The notes under the pieces: generated by a model
The model's input: only the letters and a program-made list of their open reading frames with translations
The model's database searches: none
What the model was told of the DNA's origin: nothing
Part shown: in pieces, positions 1-7,336 of the stretch
Position numbering within the stretch: position 1 is the first letter of the stretch
Layout: every line of letters starts with the position of its first letter
Translations under genes and position numbers: made by a program
Source: Flavobacterium sp.
GTDB taxonomy: Bacteria; Bacteroidota; Bacteroidia; Flavobacteriales; Flavobacteriaceae
Length of the DNA: 8,760 bases
Assembly (NCBI GenBank): GCA_030151565.1
Contig: JASLDM010000041.1
Span: forward strand, 1-8,760
Direction of reading: 5' to 3'

Positions 1-1
1 T

Positions 2-709
2 GAAGATTGGGCACTTTATTTTGAAAAACAAAATCAATTTGACGCGTGGAAAAACACCGCTTGCCCGCACGAAGCTATGGAATATGCCAAAGCGTGGCTT
101 GCAAATGGAATGGGAATGGCTGGTTTCAAAAGTTATTTGTATAGCCAAGGAGGCACGGAGGTATTTCCGATATTGCTACAAGAATTACCATCAGCAAATG
201 GTGGATGTATGTCTGCAAGTCAGGCAGAAAAAGCATTGGATGAGTTGCGCTATCTAAAGGAATTAAAAGTTCCAATGGAGAAAATTGTCTTGCGTGAGAA
301 AGAAACCCAAAACATCATTATGATAGGAGATTACGAGGATACCATTCCGTTTGCTTTTTTTGATACTAACAAAAAAATGATTTTGGATAATCGAGGTTTT
401 TTCATTGTAGAAACCAAAGAAGTAGCTGGGGTGGAGAACGATTATATTTTGTTTCAAGCAACGGAGTTCTCTACGGTTGTAGCAGAAGAAAAAAGAATTG
501 CGTATTGCGATCACCAGGCGAAAAGCTTGCGTATAGGTTCCTATTTTCCAGTACAGTTGGGTGAACATAAGCCTGTGGAAACAGAAACAGCTTACGAAGT
601 GGTTAAAGAGATTTACCAAAGTGATAGCTATTGGAAGTATATCATAGAAGCTTTAGAAAAAATATGCATAGCCGCAGTAGAAACCCAAAACCCAGTACAC
701 TGGTGTTAA
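2..709 (+). CDS. Unrecognised cytoplasmic protein, 3' part, upstream of hsdS
   Basis: The frame is open from the left edge to TAA at 707-709, giving 235 visible residues. The first in-frame ATG is at 77, but the codons before it (2-76) read as sensible protein, so the true start probably lies outside the window. I do not recognise the family. There is no signal peptide or membrane segment. A glycine-rich stretch (visible residues 35-51) leads to an LPSANGGC block at 62-69 and then a helical, charged segment. The middle alternates beta-like hydrophobic stretches with turns, and the protein ends in NPVHWC. The LP-x-x-NGG block followed by an acidic helix loosely recalls small immunity-type proteins, but that is only an impression. 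The gene ends 10 bases before hsdS, so the two are probably co-transcribed, placing it inside the type I restriction operon, most likely between hsdM and hsdS. Confidence is high that it is a gene and nil for function. Confidence 0.8.
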   Translation, partial: EDWALYFEKQNQFDAWKNTACPHEAMEYAKAWLANGMGMAGFKSYLYSQGGTEVFPILLQELPSANGGCMSASQAEKALDELRYLKELKVPMEKIVLREKETQNIIMIGDYEDTIPFAFFDTNKKMILDNRGFFIVETKEVAGVENDYILFQATEFSTVVAEEKRIAYCDHQAKSLRIGSYFPVQLGEHKPVETETAYEVVKEIYQSDSYWKYIIEALEKICIAAVETQNPVHWC

Positions 710-719
710 TTATTTAAGT

Positions 720-1868
720 ATGAAGAAAGTTAGATTAGGTGATGTTTTTTCCATTAAAAAAGGAAAGAAAGTTAATGAAGTTGAAAATGGACAATATAAT
801 TATGTAACGATTGAAAATCTCCATTCAAAAAAGTATAGTCAAAAAACAAATGATAAAGGAACACAAGTAGAAGAAAATGATATTTTAATTGCTTGGGATG
901 GTGCAAATGCTGGATTAGTTGGTACTAAATTTATAGGTATAATTGGAAGTACACTTGCTCAACTTAAATTAAATAAAGAATTTATAGATTTAATTGATAC
1001 TTATTTTGTTTATCAATATTTAGATTCAAAATTTGAATTTATTAAATCTAAAAGAACTGGAGCAACGATACCACACGTAAATGGAGTTGAGTTAAAATTA
1101 ATGGAAATCCCCCTTCCTTCTCTTGTAGCGCAGAAAGCCATTGCAGCGAAGTTAGATAAAGCGCAAGAAATTATCCGCTATACGGAAGAAATTATTGCGA
1201 ACTATGATGCCTTAACGCAATCGCTTTTTTTAGATATGTTTGGTGATCCTGTAAAAAATGAAAAGGGATGGGATATGAAAACTATTGATGGATTAGTAAG
1301 TAAGGAAAAAAATTCTTTAAAACGTGGGCCTTTTGGTGGAGCATTAAAAAAAGAAATTTTTGTTGAAGAAGGATATTTAGTGTATGAACAATTTCATGCT
1401 TTAAATAATGATTTTACAATGGAAAGATATTATATTGATGACTCTAAATTTAAAGAGTTAAAAGGTTTTTCAGTGAAACCTAAGGATATTATAATAAGTT
1501 GTTCAGGGGTTTATTTAGGTAAATTAGCAATAGTACCTGAAAATGCAAAAGAAGGGATTATTAATCAAGCTTTATTGAAAGTAACTTTAAATGAAAGTAT
1601 TATGAGAAATGATTTTTTTGTTTTCCATTTTACACAAAATAATTTTAAAAATAAGTATTTTGATGCCAATAGGGGAGCAGGAATTCCAAATTTCCCTCCA
1701 ATGAGTGAATTTAAGAAGTTTCCTTTTATAAATCCCCCAATAGCGTTACAAAACCAATTTGCGGAGCGTGTAGCGATTATAGAAGCGCAGAAACAACAGG
1801 CACAGGAAAGCCTTGCTAAAAGTCAAGACTTATTTAACAGCTTGTTGCAAGAGAGTTTTAAAAACTAA
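720..1868 (+). CDS. hsdS: Type I restriction-modification specificity subunit HsdS
   Basis: This 382-residue protein is the DNA-recognition subunit of a type I restriction-modification enzyme. In this family two target-recognition domains (TRDs), separated by conserved helices, each read one half of a split target site and carry the HsdM and HsdR subunits. TRD1 spans about residues 1-135 and includes the ILIAWDGANAGLVG segment and GATIPHVNG. The central helical spacer spans 136-180 and ends in the family hallmark QSLFLDMFGDP. TRD2 spans about 184-340 and begins near KRGPFGGAL. A distal helix at 341-382 mirrors the central one. Length and layout are normal, so it looks intact. Both TRDs are much richer in A+T than the two conserved helices. 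Only an AAG near 716 resembles a ribosome-binding signal. It follows the unrecognised gene by 10 bases and precedes the next gene by 6. The target sequence cannot be read from the protein. Confidence 0.95.
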   Translation: MKKVRLGDVFSIKKGKKVNEVENGQYNYVTIENLHSKKYSQKTNDKGTQVEENDILIAWDGANAGLVGTKFIGIIGSTLAQLKLNKEFIDLIDTYFVYQYLDSKFEFIKSKRTGATIPHVNGVELKLMEIPLPSLVAQKAIAAKLDKAQEIIRYTEEIIANYDALTQSLFLDMFGDPVKNEKGWDMKTIDGLVSKEKNSLKRGPFGGALKKEIFVEEGYLVYEQFHALNNDFTMERYYIDDSKFKELKGFSVKPKDIIISCSGVYLGKLAIVPENAKEGIINQALLKVTLNESIMRNDFFVFHFTQNNFKNKYFDANRGAGIPNFPPMSEFKKFPFINPPIALQNQFAERVAIIEAQKQQAQESLAKSQDLFNSLLQESFKN

Positions 1869-1874
1869 GGGAGC

Positions 1875-2423
1875 GTGATAACGAAAGAAGATCTAGAAGT
1901 CATTCATCAATCGCAATTGCAAACGATTGTGCCTTATAAGGAACTAAATACATATTTAGCCTCTAAGCAAAGAGGGCTGTATTGGATTTGGACAGATTAT
2001 ACATTTGCAGAACTTGCTACTATAGCGTACGAACCTATATCTAAAAGTCGGCATGTTAATATTCGTCTTTTAGTTAATCAACGCAAGATGCTAGATTATG
2101 TGTGTAAGCAGCAGGTAGGTAATCGCATTGTACTCTACAATGGTATAGGTGGTTATCGCAATTCAAGTAAACCAGCATTTGGGCTAAGAGAGCGCATTCG
2201 CCAAGAGTTTAATTGTAATGATCCTCGTACAGGGACATTAAATCTAGCCAACACCAATTTGGATCTAGAACGATTTTATGTTTCGTTTTTTAATTTTGAT
2301 GAGGTAGCTCATCAAAACTTGATTTCTTGGTTACAAGATACTGCTGCATATACTCTATATGCCAGTGACGTGGAAAAGCTATGGAGGTTGCAATATGGGC
2401 ATCCTATTCTTTGCAGACATTAA
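1875..2423 (+). CDS. Small protein with GIY-YIG-like sequence blocks, between hsdS and hsdR
   Basis: This 182-residue protein starts at GTG 1875. The first in-frame ATG is 71 codons later, and the stop before it is the hsdS stop itself. The ribosome-site-like AAGGGAG ends one base before the GTG, which is unusually close, so the exact start is uncertain. Visible blocks are GLYWIW (34-39), VLYNG (86-90), LRERIRQEF (104-112), an acidic-aromatic stretch (VEKLWRLQYG, 166-175) and a C-terminal PILCRH. GIY-YIG nucleases have a GIY strand, a YIG strand, a helix with arginine and a late glutamate in this order. Here the first two are about 45 residues apart rather than the usual 10-14, so this would be a divergent member with an insert. 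No signal peptide or membrane segment is seen. It closes the hsdS transcript just before the terminator at 2435. It could be an accessory nuclease or regulator of the type I system; the family assignment is tentative. Confidence 0.8.
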   Translation: MITKEDLEVIHQSQLQTIVPYKELNTYLASKQRGLYWIWTDYTFAELATIAYEPISKSRHVNIRLLVNQRKMLDYVCKQQVGNRIVLYNGIGGYRNSSKPAFGLRERIRQEFNCNDPRTGTLNLANTNLDLERFYVSFFNFDEVAHQNLISWLQDTAAYTLYASDVEKLWRLQYGHPILCRH

Positions 2424-2434
2424 ACGATATCTAT

Positions 2435-2471
2435 AAAAGCACAAAGTATTTTACTTTGTGCTTTTTTGTTT
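2435..2471 (+). terminator. Intrinsic terminator after the hsdS operon
   Basis: The arms at 2435-2448 and 2452-2465 are a perfect 14-bp inverted repeat (AAAAGCACAAAGTA and its complement) around a TTT loop. The right arm runs into a T-rich tail (TTTTTT, G, TTTTT). It begins 11 bases after the stop of the GIY-YIG-like gene and should end the transcript that carries hsdS, making hsdR a separate transcription unit. Confidence 0.9.
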
Positions 2472-2548
2472 TTAGGCAGTTTGCAAGGCGTTGTATTTGC
2501 TTATTTTATGCTTCGTTTTACATATCTACGCAAGGCAAAAGTGCTTGG

Positions 2549-2556
2549 TAGGTTTG
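2549..2556 (+). promoter_or_regulatory. Candidate hsdR promoter, -7 element
   Basis: TAGGTTTG matches the Bacteroidota -7 consensus TANNTTTG exactly. No convincing TTG-type -33 element lies 19-21 bases upstream, so support is partial. If used, it would give a leader of about 190 bases before the hsdR ATG, including the tandem repeats at 2653-2688. Confidence 0.3.
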
Positions 2557-2652
2557 AAAAAAGTAGGTGTTGATTAACATATTATAACTAAGGCAGGCAA
2601 AAGGCGTATGATTTCTATTTCTATCGCCTTAAAAGTGTGAAATAATTAAAAA

Positions 2653-2688
2653 ATGTGGATAGAAATGTGGATAGAAAAGTCAATAGAA
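2653..2688 (+). repeat. Three 12-bp tandem repeats upstream of hsdR
   Basis: Two identical copies of ATGTGGATAGAA (2653-2664 and 2665-2676) are followed by a third with three mismatches (AAGTCAATAGAA, 2677-2688). They end 68 bases before the hsdR start. The 12-base period and the position fit either a protein-binding array in the leader or chance slippage. Because the unit is a multiple of three, copy-number change would not alter a reading frame. Confidence 0.8.
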
Positions 2689-2756
2689 ATCTTTGTTTAA
2701 CATTCTTTTATACTAATTCAATTTATTGTATTTTAGTCGAAATACTCAAGGCGACT

Positions 2757-5700
2757 ATGAATACTAATTTTACTTTTTTAAAAGAAGCGTTTCCACAGTT
2801 TTATCCCGATATGATAGAAGCAGAAAAGTTCACTTTTACTGCCCCTCGTTATGCCGCAGTTTTGTGTCGTGTGGTTTTAGAACAAGCATTGACTTGGCTG
2901 TATAAAAACGATGAAGAATTAGATTTGCCGTATGATACTAAATTGGCATCACTACTAAAAGGGGATTCGTTTAAGCTAATTGTTAAACCGTCTATTTATG
3001 TTGAACTAGACATTGTACGTCGGATTGGAAATGATGCAGCACACGGAAAAAAAGTAAGAGCAATAGAGGCTTTGAGTGCTTTGAAACACACTTTTCGCTT
3101 TCTGTCGTGGTTGAGTAAGTATTACAGTGAGTCTGATCCTGATATTCCTGCTTTTGAGGAGCGTTTTATTCCGTATGGAGATGAGAAAGATAAGACGGCA
3201 AAGCAATTGGATGTTTTGGTGACTGAGAATGAGAAGAAGCGTCAGGAGGCAGAAAAAGCGTTTAAAACCAATCAATTGTTGGCCGAAGAAAACGAGGCTT
3301 TAAAACAACAGGTGGAAGCGCAATTGCGTTTGATTACGGAACGTAGACAAGAACGAGAAGAAGTTTACAAAAATAGCGATCCTGTACCGGCCTTGACCTC
3401 GGAGCAAGAAACGAGAAAGCAATTGATCGATTTGCTTTTAAGAGAAGCGGGGTGGTCTGATTTTGTAGTGGGTAGGGATATAGAATATGAGGTGTTTGAT
3501 ATGCCTCGATCTACAAATCCGTCGGGCAAGGGGTTTGTAGATTATGTGCTGTGGGACGACAATGGAAAGCCCTTGGCAATTGTAGAGGCAAAAAGCACGC
3601 TACACGATGCTACAAAAGGAAAACACCAAGCGGTATTGTATGCCGATTCGCTTGAAAAGAAGTTTGGACAACGCCCGATTATTTTTTATAGCAATGGGTT
3701 TAAAACTTATTTGTGGGATGATTGTTTTTATCCTTCCAGAGTGGTTTCTGGTTTTTATACCAAAGACGAATTGCAGGTACTTATTCGCAGAAGAAGCGAA
3801 CGCAAAGATTTGCGCAATTTTACGGTAAATAGAGCTATTGCAGGACGTCCTTACCAATTGCAAGCTATTCAGCGTATTGCAGAAGAGTTGGTGACAATAA
3901 ATCAGCAAAAGATGCGTGGTCGTCATCGCAAGGCTTTACTGGTGATGGCTACGGGGAGTGGTAAAACACGTACGGCAGCGGCGGCAGTAGATATGTTTAC
4001 AAAGTGTAATTGGGCCAAGCGTATTTTGTTTTTAGCAGATAGAACGGCTTTGGTGATCCAGGCAAAGAATGCGTTTAAAGAGCACTTGCCTCATTTGTCT
4101 GTTATTGACTTGACCAAAGAAAAAGAAGATATGGAGGCGCGCGTTGTTTTCTCTACATATCCTACGATGCTTAATCAAATTGATGAGGCTAAGAGTAATG
4201 GAGAGAAGCTGTTTGGAATCGGGCATTTTGACTTGATTATTATTGATGAGGCGCACCGCTCTGTGTATCAAAAATACCAAGCGATATTTGATTATTTTGA
4301 TGCTATTTTAATCGGATTAACCGCTACCCCTAAAACGGAAATAGATAAGAATACATATAGTCTTTTTGAGATCGAAGATGATAACCCCACTTTTGCGTAT
4401 GAACTTGATGCGGCAGTGGCTGATGGGCATTTAGTGCCGCCAAAGGCGTATACTGTTCCGGTTAAGTTTCCGAGAGATGGGGTGAAATACAATGAGCTGT
4501 CTGACAAGGATAAGCGACAATTTGAAGAGCTGTTTGGAATTGCTGTTGAAGAACAGGTAGAGGATGGGGTGCTTGATATTCCTAAAAGTAAGATTAATAG
4601 TTTTTTATATAATGCGGATACGGTGGATCTTGTGTTGGATCACTTGATGACACACGGTCAAAAAATAGAGTCGGGCGACAAGTTGGGAAAGACCATAGTA
4701 TTTGCCAAGAATCACAAACATGCCAAATTTATTGAGGAGCGATTTAATAAAAACTACCCTGAGTATGGTGGTACTTTTTTACAGGTAATTGATAATTATT
4801 CGGATAAGGCACAAGATTTATTAGAGCGTTTTTGTTTTGATAAAGGTGCGGAAAAAGACCCACAAATTGCTGTGTCTGTTGATATGATGGATACAGGGGT
4901 AGATGCGCCAAGGGTATTGAATTTAGTCTTTTTTAAAGAGGTGAAGTCCTATGCTAAATATTGGCAAATGATTGGAAGGGGAACGCGTTTGTGTCCTGAT
5001 ATTTTTGGCCCAGGAAAGGATAAGGAGTTTTTCTTGATTTTTGACATCTGTGGTAATTTTGAATTTTTTGAAGATTTTCCAGATGGGGTTACTGCAAAAA
5101 CAGCAAAGTCATTGCAACAACGCCTTTTTGAAGCGCAAGTAGAGGTGGTGTTTACCATACAGCACGATGTAGCAGCTACAGAAGAGGAACAGGCATTGGC
5201 GGCAGAATTTGTAGCGCAGTTGTTTGCTAAGGTTGAGAGGTTAGACGAACGCAGGTTTGAGGTTAGACGAAATTGGGAGACTGTAAAAAAATATAAGGTT
5301 AAAGACAATTGGAATGCTTTGAATAATTCATCGTTGTTGGAGCTTGAAAACCATGTGTCTGGACTTGTTTCGTATAATGAGGATCGAGATGAAATGGCTA
5401 AGAAGTTTGATTTGGTTATCTACCAATTGACGTTGGCTATTTTGAAAGGTGAAAAGAGGCAGGTAGATCTTATTTCTAATATTATAACGATTGGTACTGC
5501 GCTGCGCAAGAAAATAAATATTCCTGCTGTGAAACAAAGAGAGGTTATGCTTACCAAAGTTGTTGATGAGCAGTTTTGGAGTACCATTACTTTGAGCCGC
5601 TTAGAGCAAGTGCGTACAGACTTACGTGATTTGATGCAGTTTTTAAAAGAGGATGAAAAAGAGGTGCCTATTTATACTGATTTTGATGATTTATTGATTA

Positions 5701-6215
5701 TCTCGGAGATTGCAGAACACGATTTACTAGCTAATTATAAATCGCTACAGAGTTATAAAGACCGCGTAGAAAGTTTTATACGCAAGAATAAAAATCACTT
5801 GGTGATTGATAAACTGTATCGCAATATTCCGATTACAGATGCAGAATTAAAAGTGCTTGAGGTATTTTTTAATGAGGGTGCGTTTACGATTGAGGATATA
5901 GAGAAAGAATATAATGGCATTCCATTAGGTGTTTTTGTACGTAGGATATTAGGTTTGGATGTTACTGCTGCGAATGAGCATTTTGCTGATTTTATTGCGG
6001 AGAAGAACTTAAATGCCAATCAAATGCTTTTTGTGCAGAAAATAATTGAATACCTGTCTGTGAATGGGGTTTTAGAGAAAAGTATGCTTTCTGAGCCACC
6101 GTTTACGGATTTAGATGATCACGGTGTATTTGGTGTTTTTGAAGATACTGCCAAAGTGGTTAAGATCGTAAATTTGATCGAGAGAATAAATGGTAATGCA
6201 GAACGAGCTTCTTAA
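2757..6215 (+). CDS. hsdR: Type I restriction enzyme motor and nuclease subunit HsdR
   Basis: This 1152-residue subunit cuts DNA and pumps it by ATP hydrolysis within the type I complex. I chose ATG 2757 because the protein then begins like other HsdR proteins; an in-frame GTG at 2655 would add 34 atypical residues. A DUF4145-like N-terminal domain carries RRIGNDAAHG (88-97) and is followed by a charged coiled coil (about 145-205). The PD-(D/E)xK nuclease has D262, E277-A-K279 and the QxxxY motif Q291/Y295. Helicase motifs are ATGSGKT (398-404), DEAH (497-500), LTATP (521-525), KTIVFA (645-650), DMMDTGVDAP (709-718) and QMIGRGTRL (737-745). A helical C-terminal region, which in this family contacts the rest of the complex, follows to the end. 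All catalytic residues are present and the length is normal, so it appears functional. Its architecture resembles EcoKI-type HsdR. Its hsdM partner is outside the window. Confidence 0.97.
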   Translation: MNTNFTFLKEAFPQFYPDMIEAEKFTFTAPRYAAVLCRVVLEQALTWLYKNDEELDLPYDTKLASLLKGDSFKLIVKPSIYVELDIVRRIGNDAAHGKKVRAIEALSALKHTFRFLSWLSKYYSESDPDIPAFEERFIPYGDEKDKTAKQLDVLVTENEKKRQEAEKAFKTNQLLAEENEALKQQVEAQLRLITERRQEREEVYKNSDPVPALTSEQETRKQLIDLLLREAGWSDFVVGRDIEYEVFDMPRSTNPSGKGFVDYVLWDDNGKPLAIVEAKSTLHDATKGKHQAVLYADSLEKKFGQRPIIFYSNGFKTYLWDDCFYPSRVVSGFYTKDELQVLIRRRSERKDLRNFTVNRAIAGRPYQLQAIQRIAEELVTINQQKMRGRHRKALLVMATGSGKTRTAAAAVDMFTKCNWAKRILFLADRTALVIQAKNAFKEHLPHLSVIDLTKEKEDMEARVVFSTYPTMLNQIDEAKSNGEKLFGIGHFDLIIIDEAHRSVYQKYQAIFDYFDAILIGLTATPKTEIDKNTYSLFEIEDDNPTFAYELDAAVADGHLVPPKAYTVPVKFPRDGVKYNELSDKDKRQFEELFGIAVEEQVEDGVLDIPKSKINSFLYNADTVDLVLDHLMTHGQKIESGDKLGKTIVFAKNHKHAKFIEERFNKNYPEYGGTFLQVIDNYSDKAQDLLERFCFDKGAEKDPQIAVSVDMMDTGVDAPRVLNLVFFKEVKSYAKYWQMIGRGTRLCPDIFGPGKDKEFFLIFDICGNFEFFEDFPDGVTAKTAKSLQQRLFEAQVEVVFTIQHDVAATEEEQALAAEFVAQLFAKVERLDERRFEVRRNWETVKKYKVKDNWNALNNSSLLELENHVSGLVSYNEDRDEMAKKFDLVIYQLTLAILKGEKRQVDLISNIITIGTALRKKINIPAVKQREVMLTKVVDEQFWSTITLSRLEQVRTDLRDLMQFLKEDEKEVPIYTDFDDLLIISEIAEHDLLANYKSLQSYKDRVESFIRKNKNHLVIDKLYRNIPITDAELKVLEVFFNEGAFTIEDIEKEYNGIPLGVFVRRILGLDVTAANEHFADFIAEKNLNANQMLFVQKIIEYLSVNGVLEKSMLSEPPFTDLDDHGVFGVFEDTAKVVKIVNLIERINGNAERAS

Positions 6216-6253
6216 ATGAGGGAAGGGGGGTATTAGTGCAAACAATATGATAT

Positions 6254-6291
6254 ATACAAAAACCGATAATTTTCGTTATCGGTTTTTGTAT
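6254..6291. terminator. Bidirectional terminator between hsdR and the HNH nuclease gene
   Basis: The arms at 6254-6269 and 6276-6291 form a perfect 16-bp inverted repeat around TTTTCG, with CCGATAA/TTATCGG next to the loop. The outer arms are A-rich on the left and T-rich on the right (AAAAACC/GGTTTTT), so it can end transcription in both directions. It lies 38 bases past the hsdR stop and 53 bases past the HNH gene stop, where the two genes converge. Confidence 0.9.
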
Positions 6292-6344
6292 TGTTATGTT
6301 GCTGAACCCTATATAAGCAGGATTGTTTTATAGGTTTTATTCAA

Positions 6345-7253
6345 TCAATAGGTTGTAGTTCCATAATGTGCGTGTCTATGGCAATTAGGGCAGAGCGCTA
6401 TCACGTTTTCAATAGTATCATCGCCACCGTCTGCTAATGTAGTTATATGATGGACTTCTAGATACGGGGAGTTATCGTGATCCCTGATAAAAGGTGCTGG
6501 TTTTTTGCATTTCTCACAATGTCCATTTGCTCTAAATAAAGCTTCAGCAATTACGTATGGGTTTCTTTGAAAAACGGTTTGTTTTACAGTGATTTGCAGT
6601 GGTTTTTTGTTTGATTTTTCTAAGATTTGTAAACGCTTTTCTTGACTTATTATTTTTGCATTTCTAAGCGTTATCTCATCGATTTCTTTAAATGATTTTG
6701 TGTTATATGTGTTTTCTACAAATGAAAATACATATTCTACAGCTCCAATCGAATGTGCTTTTCGCATTATGGGCATCAAATGGGTGTTCATTGCAGCTTT
6801 AATAAAATCTCGATTGCTTGATATAAAATAGTCTATATAAGATACGATATCTTGATGCTTAATAATGCAACCTACATTGTTTTTTGTTTTTGCTAATAAG
6901 TCAGGCGTTTGATCTATATTGGTATTTCTTAGGTCTCCAATACCTTTTATATATCCGCGAAAAGTGACAGGGATATTATTCTGATTAATTATTGTTTTTA
7001 TGGATGTTCTATCACACAGAATCAGAAGTTCAAAGCGTGTCAATTCTATACAAAACTCATGCCCCACATTAAAACGTAGAAATTGACCGTACAGATCTAA
7101 GTTTAGGTTCCAATTATCGCAATTGATTGAATTTGCAAAGTTTATAGCATTGCCAAGAAAATTGATAAACTTAGTTCTTGAATTTACTTCAGGTAAAAAC
7201 TTCTCTACTATTTTTTGAGCATCTTGAATGCTTTCTCGATTTATTTTTGCCAT
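6345..7253 (-). CDS. HNH endonuclease, McrA-like C-terminal domain
   Basis: This 302-residue protein has its nuclease domain at the C-terminus (about 236-297). The zinc-binding pairs are CEKC (C246, C249) and CPNC (C288, C291). The catalytic block is EVHH (H268/H269), the conserved asparagine is N283 in TIENVIALC, and a histidine cluster H292/H294 closes the fold. This is the arrangement of McrA-type HNH nucleases, which in this family cut phage or modified DNA. Residues 1-235 are not recognisable to me; they are helix-rich, carry no membrane segment, and would be the part that recognises DNA or a trigger. The start is ATG 7253. The gene lies 76 bases after the exported-protein gene with no terminator or clear promoter between, so it may be co-transcribed with it. 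It converges on hsdR. A type IV restriction role is an inference from domain and neighbourhood. Confidence 0.88.
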   Translation of the reverse strand: MAKINRESIQDAQKIVEKFLPEVNSRTKFINFLGNAINFANSINCDNWNLNLDLYGQFLRFNVGHEFCIELTRFELLILCDRTSIKTIINQNNIPVTFRGYIKGIGDLRNTNIDQTPDLLAKTKNNVGCIIKHQDIVSYIDYFISSNRDFIKAAMNTHLMPIMRKAHSIGAVEYVFSFVENTYNTKSFKEIDEITLRNAKIISQEKRLQILEKSNKKPLQITVKQTVFQRNPYVIAEALFRANGHCEKCKKPAPFIRDHDNSPYLEVHHITTLADGGDDTIENVIALCPNCHRHAHYGTTTY

Positions 7254-7292
7254 AAACTGTGGATTGTGAGTTTCTTATATGTTGGTCGGTTA

Positions 7293-7336
7293 TTACGTTA
7301 GTTTATCCGTTTCAACAGACTGTTTTACGTTAGTTT
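7293..7336. repeat. 12-bp direct repeat TTACGTTAGTTT flanking the intergenic gap
   Basis: TTACGTTAGTTT occurs at 7293-7304 and again at 7325-7336, 32 bases apart start to start. The second copy contains the stop codon of the exported-protein gene read on the minus strand. Between them lies a small palindrome AACAG-A-CTGTT (7314-7324). It could be a small duplication or the scar of an excised short element. Confidence 0.7.

Larger units (their letters stand above)
2472..2756 (+). other. Control region between the hsdS operon and hsdR
   Basis: No credible gene lies in these 285 bases. They hold the promoter candidate at 2549-2556, two copies of AGGCAAAAG (2533-2541 and 2595-2603), a 6-bp inverted repeat AAGGCG/CGCCTT (2601-2606 and 2625-2630) and the 12-bp tandem repeats at 2653-2688. 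Since a terminator precedes it and hsdR follows, it most likely carries the hsdR promoter and leader. I see no gene remnant in it on either strand. Confidence 0.6.

Noticed and set aside
720..1868. Phase-variable hsdS shuffling locus
   Set aside because: There is only one hsdS, with no second partial copy, no inverted repeats and no recombinase in the window.
2601..2630. Inverted repeat AAGGCG/CGCCTT as a terminator or riboswitch
   Set aside because: Only 6 bp of stem around an 18-base loop, with no T-run and no recognisable conserved RNA fold.
2655..2756. GTG at 2655 as the start of hsdR, adding 34 residues
   Set aside because: The extra residues come from the tandem repeats and an A+T-rich leader and do not resemble HsdR, while ATG 2757 gives the usual MNxNFxFL-type start.
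6305..6336. Second hairpin AACCCTATA/TATAGGTT after the HNH gene
   Set aside because: The stem is short, has a bulge and a large loop, and the strong terminator next to it explains the region better.
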